In this document: in pieces, positions 15,745 through 21,215 of the stretch
How the letters are laid out: each line of letters opens with the position of its first letter
Numbering within the stretch: position 1 is the stretch's first letter
Assembly: GCA_964395915.1 (NCBI GenBank)
Contig: CAYNDB010000035.1
Coordinates: 1-21,215 of the forward strand
Source of the DNA: CAYNDB01 sp964395915
GTDB lineage: Bacteria; Nitrospinota_A; UBA7883; JAJRTC01
Reading direction: 5' to 3'
Length of the DNA: 21,215 nt
Notes under the pieces: generated by a model
Database searches by the model: none
Seen by the model: the letters and a program-made list of their open reading frames with translations, nothing else
Told to the model about the DNA's origin: nothing
Position numbers and translations under genes: made by a program

Positions 15745-17100
15745 TCAGGCTTCGGTTCCGGAACGGTATCGTTCCATTTTTCGATAAAGCTTGGGGCGTG
15801 AGATTCCAAGGACTTTAGCTGTTTTTGATATATTCCCATGCACAGCGTCCAGCACAAAAAGAATATGTTCTTTTTCAATTTCACTAAGACTTAAAAGATG
15901 CCGGTTTCTGTTTGTCTTCGACTTTTTCTCAAAGCTCAACGGCAGGTCTTTCATCTGTATTACATTCTTGGTGGAGATATTCACAGACCGTTCCAGCACA
16001 TTTGTAAGCTCCTGGATATTTCCCGGCCAGTAATAGTTCATCAGCGCCTCAATGGCTTTCTTGGAAAAGCGTTTTTTATGTCCTGCCGCCAGATGATCGC
16101 TTGAAAGCAGGTAGTCGATCAGTTCCGGAATATCTTCTTTATGTTCACGCAGAGGCAAAATGTTAATGGAAAAAGTAGATATTTTGTAAAAGAAATCTTC
16201 GCGGAATTTACCTCGCTTTGTATGGCTTAGCAGGTCTTCCGTCGTACCGAAAATAAATCGGGTATCAGCAGTCAAATCGCCGTAACCACCCACCCTGCGA
16301 AACTCCCCGGTATCAAGAAAATGAAGAACTTTGACTTGCATGGTAGGAGTGAGTTGCTCCACCTCGTCAAGAAACACCGCTCCGCCTTCAGCTGTTTCAA
16401 CAAGCCCTCTTTTCCGTGGCCCCGCTCCTACGAAAGCGTCCGTTTCGTGGCCGAAAAGCTCTATATCCAGCACGCCTTCCGACAGAACACCGCAGTTGAC
16501 CGTTACAAACGGAAACTCTTTTCTTGAGGATTGCCGATGTATCACCATCGCGGCAACTTCTTTACCAACACCATTTTCTCCCGATATCAGGACAGGCTCG
16601 TTTCCGACAGCGACTCTCTCTGTCTGTAAACGCAGGTTTTTCATAGCTTCGGAAGACCCGATAATATGCTCTTTCTCAACACGGCGCCGAAGCTCTTGGC
16701 GTAACCTTTTGTTCTGTTCGGCCAGCATTTTTTTCTCGTACGCTTTGCGGATAATTACTTCCAGCTCGAAAAGCTTGCAAGGTTTGGCGAGGTAATCATA
16801 GGCTCCAAGCTTCATTGCCTCTATAGCGGAGTCTATTGTGGCCTGCCCTGTGATTATCACAGCTTCAAATTCAGGCTGGAGAGATTTGATTTCGCGCAGA
16901 AGCTCAATACCGGAGATTCCTGGCATCATCATGTCAAACGCGCCAACATCGAAACCATTATTCCGGACAAGTTCAAGCGCCTCTTCACCAGACCCACATG
17001 CGATTACCGCGAATTCCGACTTGCTAAAACGTCGCACAAGCAGCTCCCTGAAGGCGTCCTCGTCATCTACAACAAGCAAGCGTATCTTTTGATTTTCCAT
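15745..17100 (-). CDS. NtrC-family response regulator with degenerate AAA+ domain
   Basis: A 451-residue REC-AAA+-HTH protein. REC (1-120) has Asp12/Asp13, phosphoacceptor Asp56, Thr84 and Lys106. The AAA+ domain (about 145-380) has Walker A GENGVGKE (174-181) and Walker B AVFLDEV (241-247), but the sigma-54 contact loop GAFTGA reads DAFVGA (221-226), the second arginine-finger position is Lys306 (FREDFFYKI) and the sensor-II segment reads WPGNIQEL where WPGNVREL is usual. The Fis-type HTH is intact (HGNISKTAKVLGISRPKLYRKM, seen as 421-442). It follows the kinase gene by 13 bases. It probably binds DNA on phosphorylation but may not drive sigma-54 polymerase. Confidence 0.92.
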   Translation of the reverse strand: MENQKIRLLVVDDEDAFRELLVRRFSKSEFAVIACGSGEEALELVRNNGFDVGAFDMMMPGISGIELLREIKSLQPEFEAVIITGQATIDSAIEAMKLGAYDYLAKPCKLFELEVIIRKAYEKKMLAEQNKRLRQELRRRVEKEHIIGSSEAMKNLRLQTERVAVGNEPVLISGENGVGKEVAAMVIHRQSSRKEFPFVTVNCGVLSEGVLDIELFGHETDAFVGAGPRKRGLVETAEGGAVFLDEVEQLTPTMQVKVLHFLDTGEFRRVGGYGDLTADTRFIFGTTEDLLSHTKRGKFREDFFYKISTFSINILPLREHKEDIPELIDYLLSSDHLAAGHKKRFSKKAIEALMNYYWPGNIQELTNVLERSVNISTKNVIQMKDLPLSFEKKSKTNRNRHLLSLSEIEKEHILFVLDAVHGNISKTAKVLGISRPKLYRKMERYRSGTEA

Positions 17101-17113
17101 CGTTAGATATTCC

Positions 17114-18940
17114 CTATTCCTCCAATTGAATTTCTTGATTCTCTATGCGCAAAGGTAATTCGATTGTGAATTCTGTGCCCTCACCCAGAACGCTTACCAC
17201 ACCCAATGTTCCGTTAAGTCGCGATATTAACCTGCGGCACGTTGAGAGCCCAAGCCCCGTCCCCCTGCCGATTGGCTTGGTGGTGAAAAAAGGATTGAAT
17301 ATTTTTTTCAAATTTTCGGTGGATATTCCAGGGCCGTTATCTTTTATGGTTATTTTTATAGAATCGTTTTCCATATTTGTTACGGTGGATATCGTTCCAA
17401 CCTCTTCTATTGCGTCAAGGGCATTGTTATATAGGTTCAGCAGAACTTGTTCAAGCATGCTAGCGTCGGTAACGATCTGCGGAACATCGCTTCCGAATCT
17501 TTTCTCAAAAGTCACTTTTTTATCTTTACCTTTGTGTGAGGCAAACCGGATAGACTGGTTGATAAGGTCGCATACGTTTGCAGAGCTGATGGACATCTCC
17601 TGTTTTCGTGATAAATTAAGCAGAACCCTGGTGATCTTTTCCACTTTATCAGCCTGTTCCATAATAATATTGAGCGCGCCATCAAGTTCTCCGGCGTCTA
17701 TGCTGGCCTTTTCTCCGCTATCCAGAAGATCTTCCGCATAACCACGAATTACGGCTATGGGGTTGTTTACCTCGTGGGCGACACCGGATGACAGCTCCCC
17801 GAGCGCGGCCATTTTGCTCGCATGCATAAGCTCTCCCTGGGCTTGTTCAAGCTCGGCTGTTCTTTTTTCCACTTTTTCTTCCAGATGCTCCGAATATTCC
17901 TTTAATTCCTCCTCCATGCGCAAACGGTTTGTAATGTCATGGATGATAAGGTGCGCAAGCTCGCCAGACTCTGTGGCGATGGTGTTTACAGATATATCGG
18001 CAAATGTAGGGCCTTTGTCCCGCGTTTTAATCGGATAGCTTTCTATATGCCCTGATCCTTCCAAAAGGACGGATTCGAATTTTACCTTTAGTTTCTCATC
18101 CATCAGAAAACGGATGTCTTTACCTAAAAGCTCCACTTTGGAGTAACCGGTATAGTCGCAGGCTCTGCCGTTCACTTCCACTATTCTGGAGCTTTTACGC
18201 TCCACGACCATGATGGCGTCGTTGGCCTGTTCGGTAAACGATCGGTACTTGCCTTCTGAATAGCGCAAGTCGCGGGTGCGTTCCTCGACTTCTCTTTCCA
18301 GCCGCTCATTGAACTCCTGCATTCTTTCGAGGAGCATGAGGTTGGCAAAGGCCAGGGCCGCCTGATTGGTGATAAGCCCTAAAGCGAGTTCATCCTCTTT
18401 TGAAAAGGCGCCCGGGTCGGGATGCGACATGTTGACCACGCCGATCACTTCATGCTCACCTTTTAGCGGAATACATAGCAGGGATCTCACATTGGATCCG
18501 ATAGAGCTTGCCGACTCCTTAAATTGTTCGCTTTTTTCTATATCTTCCAAAAGAAGCGGCTTGCCGGTTTTGACAACCCAACCTACCGGGCCTTCATCAA
18601 TTCCTACTTCAGAGCCTCCATCCTCGCCAAAATTCCTGTAAGAAGCATCGGCGTCTCTTTGTCCTCTGGCGGAGACTATCTCTATTACTTCACGTTCGGG
18701 GTTTACTATCCAGAGGGAACAGTTTTCAGAAGCGGTTTCATCGATGATAATATCTACGATCTCCACGCATATTCTTCGCCTGTTCAGGTTCCAGCGCATG
18801 GAATCGCCGATACGCTTGATGATGGAGAACTCTTTTACCTTTTCCCTGAACGAGAAATTGATCGAAGTAAGCGAGCTTGCGTACGCGTCGCGCTCCATTT
18901 TAACCCTCTCAAGCTCTTCAAATAGGTTATTTTCGGTCAT
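17114..18940 (-). CDS. GAF-PAS sensor histidine kinase
   Basis: A 608-residue kinase without membrane helices, so probably cytoplasmic. Order: N-terminal helix (1-40), GAF (about 45-200), coiled coil, PAS (about 230-340), coiled coil (345-375), HisKA with phosphoacceptor His389 (GVAHEVNNP), HATPase_c with N-box Asn505, DNGPGIS (534-540), FNPFFTTK (548-555) and GRGTGLGL (558-565). All kinase boxes are intact. The ligands of GAF and PAS are unknown. It starts two bases after the HDOD stop and is followed by its likely partner regulator. Confidence 0.93.
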   Translation of the reverse strand: MTENNLFEELERVKMERDAYASSLTSINFSFREKVKEFSIIKRIGDSMRWNLNRRRICVEIVDIIIDETASENCSLWIVNPEREVIEIVSARGQRDADASYRNFGEDGGSEVGIDEGPVGWVVKTGKPLLLEDIEKSEQFKESASSIGSNVRSLLCIPLKGEHEVIGVVNMSHPDPGAFSKEDELALGLITNQAALAFANLMLLERMQEFNERLEREVEERTRDLRYSEGKYRSFTEQANDAIMVVERKSSRIVEVNGRACDYTGYSKVELLGKDIRFLMDEKLKVKFESVLLEGSGHIESYPIKTRDKGPTFADISVNTIATESGELAHLIIHDITNRLRMEEELKEYSEHLEEKVEKRTAELEQAQGELMHASKMAALGELSSGVAHEVNNPIAVIRGYAEDLLDSGEKASIDAGELDGALNIIMEQADKVEKITRVLLNLSRKQEMSISSANVCDLINQSIRFASHKGKDKKVTFEKRFGSDVPQIVTDASMLEQVLLNLYNNALDAIEEVGTISTVTNMENDSIKITIKDNGPGISTENLKKIFNPFFTTKPIGRGTGLGLSTCRRLISRLNGTLGVVSVLGEGTEFTIELPLRIENQEIQLEE

Positions 18941-18942
18941 TT

Positions 18943-19812
18943 CTATTTAAACGCGAAAGCTTCGATCATTTCCCGCTCATCTTCCATTTTCACAATAAGC
19001 TCGTTTATAATTTCTTCGTTGACACCACAAATCGAAACAGCTTCAGGGTCAAGTTCAATTTCGGCGTTATCCCCTCCAGAGCCAAGCTTCATTTTCCTGC
19101 AGCAATAATCGGCCACATGAACCATCGCCGGTATCACCTGGTCGCCAGCGCAGGTGGAAATCGAGTGATGGCAGCCTATAGATTCAATGACTTCCCTGGG
19201 AAACTGCCACTTTTGCGCCAGATACCTGCCAGCCTCCGAATGGTCTATTCCAAGGTCGCTTAGCTCAACCTCTCCAATCCAACGTTTGTCTGTAATAGCC
19301 TTCTGAGCGACCGCCTGATATTCATCGGTGAAATAATTGTCGAAAACCACCTTGCCTATATCGTGCAGAAGACCTGCAAGGAACACCGATTCATTGTTTA
19401 GGCCGCTTGCCACGCTGGGGCGCTCCGCCAATTGTTTGGTGAAAGTGGCTACGCCGATTGAATGAATCCAGAAAAGATTGCGGTCGAAAGCAGGTTTGCC
19501 ACTGGATGGGGTTGACCGAAAAATTGACACACCCAATGACAGCGCCTTTACTGTCTGAAAACCAAGAATCACAATTGCGTGAGATATGGAGGATACCTGG
19601 CGTAGGTGACCGTAAAAAGCTGAATTAACAAGCTTTAAAACTGTTGAGCTTATTGACTGGTCTTTTGAAATAATAGCGGCAAGATCTGACGCCGTTGACG
19701 ACTCTTCTTCAGATACATGAATGATTTTTGTAATAGTTGTAGGTAACGTTGGAAGGTCTTGAATCTTTTGGATCAAGATACGTTTTTTGTTCTTGTTCGC
19801 AGAGTCATCCAT
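18943..19812 (-). CDS. HDOD-domain signalling protein
   Basis: A 289-residue HDOD protein, a non-enzymatic relative of HD domains found in signalling proteins of motility, biofilm and stress pathways. Conserved points are the start LPTLPTTITKI (20-30), ISKDQSISSTVLKLVNSAFYG (48-68, split as ISKDQSIS and VLKLVNSAFYG), ISHAIVILG and LLHDIGK (148-154). HDIGK is retained here, but the other metal ligands of active HD-GYP enzymes, including GYP, are absent. It is the first gene of the signalling operon, preceded by a good promoter. Confidence 0.92.
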   Translation of the reverse strand: MDDSANKNKKRILIQKIQDLPTLPTTITKIIHVSEEESSTASDLAAIISKDQSISSTVLKLVNSAFYGHLRQVSSISHAIVILGFQTVKALSLGVSIFRSTPSSGKPAFDRNLFWIHSIGVATFTKQLAERPSVASGLNNESVFLAGLLHDIGKVVFDNYFTDEYQAVAQKAITDKRWIGEVELSDLGIDHSEAGRYLAQKWQFPREVIESIGCHHSISTCAGDQVIPAMVHVADYCCRKMKLGSGGDNAEIELDPEAVSICGVNEEIINELIVKMEDEREMIEAFAFK

Positions 19813-19885
19813 CAGGAAATATCCAGGCCGCTAAAAATTGAAATGCGCAATCCACCCTCGCCCAACAACGAAAAAATATAATATT

Positions 19886-19914
19886 ATGATACACTTTGTC
19901 CTAAATTGGTACAA
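19886..19914 (-). promoter_or_regulatory. Sigma-70-type promoter of the HDOD-kinase-regulator operon
   Basis: On the minus strand TTGTAC (19909-19914) and TATCAT (19886-19891) are separated by exactly 17 bases and lie about 75 bases upstream of the HDOD start. The match is four of six at -35 and five of six at -10, with ideal spacing. Confidence 0.55.
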
Positions 19915-19997
19915 GAAAAATCATGTTGATGGCATTGATCTCTCTTGAGAGGGCAGTGATTGTCAGGCGGATGCCAATAGGTTTAGAATGTTACGTC

Positions 19998-20510
19998 TTA
20001 AGATTCCATTAACAGGTCGACAAATTCTCTCACGGCGCCCCTTCCCCCTCGGCGCTCCGTTACCCAATTTGCTATTTGCAGAACTTTCGGGTGCGCGTCC
20101 GCCACGGCCACAGACAAACCCACAATTTCCATCACGGGAATATCGATCACGTCATCCCCTACGTAAGCCACTTGCTCGAGCCCAATGTTCATATCTTCCA
20201 TAATTTGGCGCAGAGCTTTTTTTTTATCTCTTATTCCTTGAAAAACAAGGTCTATTTTCAATTCATTTGCCCTGATTTCGGTTACAGGGGAATTACGGCC
20301 AGATATTAAAGCTATTTTAAACTTTGAATCACGCGCCAGAACAATACCGTGCCCATCCTTGGCGTCGAAGCTTTTTATCTCTTTCCCGTCAGAGGTATAC
20401 GTTATCCTGCCATCGGTGAGCACCCCGTCCACATCCAATATCAGCAAGCTGATATTCCGGGCCCGTTTTCGGAAATCCTCTTCAGTTAATTTTACCGTTT
20501 TCTTTTCCAT
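19998..20510 (-). CDS. kdsC: 3-deoxy-D-manno-octulosonate 8-phosphate phosphatase
   Basis: A 170-residue HAD-superfamily type C0 phosphatase that removes phosphate from Kdo-8-phosphate to give Kdo for LPS inner core. Catalytic motifs: DVDGVLTDG (26-34, nucleophile Asp26 and Asp28), SGRNSP (70-75), Lys97/98 region (RDKKKAL) and GDDVIDIP (118-125). The short capless form forms tetramers in known members. No kdsA, kdsB or kdsD is adjacent. Upstream is a divergent gene with 148 bases between; a weak TAAAAT -10 lies at 20539-20544. Confidence 0.94.
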   Translation of the reverse strand: MEKKTVKLTEEDFRKRARNISLLILDVDGVLTDGRITYTSDGKEIKSFDAKDGHGIVLARDSKFKIALISGRNSPVTEIRANELKIDLVFQGIRDKKKALRQIMEDMNIGLEQVAYVGDDVIDIPVMEIVGLSVAVADAHPKVLQIANWVTERRGGRGAVREFVDLLMES

Positions 20511-20579
20511 AGCTGATTTTGGAAAGGTTCAAAATATTATTTTACAGTTTAACATGATAGCCATGAAGACGGTTGCCCC

Positions 20580-20608
20580 TTGTTTTTCCAGTCCAAACTA
20601 ATTAAACT
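20580..20608 (+). promoter_or_regulatory. Possible promoter for the repeat-protein gene
   Basis: TTGTTT (20580-20585), 17-base spacer, TAAACT (20603-20608), about 50 bases upstream of the start. Spacing is ideal but both hexamers are only partial matches. Confidence 0.3.
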
Positions 20609-20658
20609 TACCGGCATTCCCATTATTATCAAGAAGTGTACCGAAGGAAGCCAAAGTG

Positions 20659-21215
20659 ATGATTGAAGGAGCGGAATACAGCATCGAATGCCTTGACCCC
20701 GGTGAGGTGAAGATGGCCAAGGTGTTGATTAGAAATAATAAGATAACGATAAAACAATTAAATGAATTCCTGGCTGAGCGCAACCGCTATGAACAATCCG
20801 GGAAACGTTATCTTGGTGATATTCTTGTGGAGAAAAAATTTATAACACAAGAGGCTCTAGATGAGTTTTTTGCTGAGAATAATCAATTATATAATGAGTT
20901 TTGCCATAAACTGGTAGATGAAGGATTTCTGAGACAAGAGCAGCTTGAAGCGATCCTTGCCCATGAAGACGCTTCTACCAACATGGTTTCCGCCCTGGAA
21001 AAGCAAGGAATAATGACACGTGAAAGCTTTACAAAGCTTTTCTCTAAAAGGGTGAATGCGTTGCGGCTCGGAGATTGGCTTTTGACCAAAAAAGCAATCA
21101 CGGGGGAGAAGCTTAAAGAGGCTCTTGAGTTGCAAAGTATTTACAGGCTGGAGGATTATCTGGTTTACTACAAGATATCCAGCAAAGAGTTGATAGTTAG
21201 AGTCAAGGAGAAGCT
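20659..21215 (+). CDS. MshEN-like tandem-repeat protein, 5' part (truncated by window end)
   Basis: An open frame runs from ATG at 20659 (or GTG at 20656) to the last base without a stop, at least 185 residues. AAGGA at 20644-20648 is spaced seven bases from the GTG. The protein has six units of about 27-32 residues, starting near residues 20, 52, 82, 110, 137 and 164, with pattern LxxxLxxxxxITxxxLxxxL; clear copies are LGDILVEKKFITQEALDEFF and LGDWLLTKKAITGEKLKEAL. Such repeats resemble the N-terminal MshEN/GspE-N helical units that in MshE bind c-di-GMP, and which occur as free arrays in many signalling proteins. The C-terminal half, possibly with another domain, is outside the window. Confidence 0.8.
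   Translation, partial: MIEGAEYSIECLDPGEVKMAKVLIRNNKITIKQLNEFLAERNRYEQSGKRYLGDILVEKKFITQEALDEFFAENNQLYNEFCHKLVDEGFLRQEQLEAILAHEDASTNMVSALEKQGIMTRESFTKLFSKRVNALRLGDWLLTKKAITGEKLKEALELQSIYRLEDYLVYYKISSKELIVRVKEK

Noticed and set aside
19943..19954. CTCTCTTGAGAG inverted repeat near kdsC
   Set aside because: Only four base pairs with a four-base loop and no U-tract; expected by chance.

Overview
This window reads as ordinary chromosome of a Gram-negative (diderm) bacterium with moderate GC. The outer-membrane lifestyle shows in an LptF-type lipopolysaccharide-export permease, KdsC (Kdo-8-phosphate phosphatase), a lipoprotein with a clear lipobox, and a glycosyltransferase. The many multidomain signalling proteins (REC-REC-HD-GYP, HDOD, GAF-PAS histidine kinase, NtrC-like regulator, and a protein of tandem MshEN-like repeats) are typical of deltaproteobacteria-like, Nitrospinota or Nitrospirota lineages. 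That placement is inference; no rRNA or marker here settles it. No tRNA, rRNA, CRISPR array, insertion sequence or phage gene was seen.

Layout. 60-398 (+): a P-II nitrogen regulator (glnB), tail-to-tail with 797-1246 and 395-763 (-), an unknown protein followed by a STAS-domain protein. 1342-3082 (-): lptF followed by a coupled PAP2 phosphatase gene, divergent from 3140-4624 (+), a REC-REC-HD-GYP c-di-GMP phosphodiesterase. 4638-9460 (-): a long co-directional run transcribed in the order yggS, proC, yggT, yggU, a DUF3568-like lipoprotein, a TIM-barrel isomerase/epimerase-like protein and a GT4 glycosyltransferase. 9560-10081 (+): a lone unrecognised gene. 10084-15243 (-): the translation/transcription cluster rimP-nusA-infB-folP. 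15244-15744: a 501-base non-coding gap. 15745-19812 (-): a signalling operon transcribed as HDOD protein, histidine kinase, NtrC-like regulator, with a good sigma-70-type promoter upstream. 19998-20510 (-): kdsC. 20659-21215 (+): the 5' part of a gene cut by the window edge, built of six roughly 30-residue repeats.

How the genes work together. The rimP-nusA-infB block supplies ribosome maturation, transcription elongation/termination control and translation initiation; folP follows infB where rbfA and truB often lie. The lptF/PAP2 pair and kdsC serve the cell envelope. The HDOD-kinase-regulator operon looks like one signalling unit, but its output protein has lost several residues that define sigma-54 activators.

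Most noteworthy: (1) the NtrC-like protein carries DAFVGA in place of GAFTGA, lysine at an arginine-finger position and glutamine at the sensor-II arginine, so it is probably not a normal sigma-54 activator; (2) the truncated repeat protein at the right edge; (3) nested inverted repeats in the nusA-infB spacer that could fold in the mRNA; (4) a TTG start for infB and an exact 39-base tandem repeat in its linker. I found no clearly new defence or mobile system.
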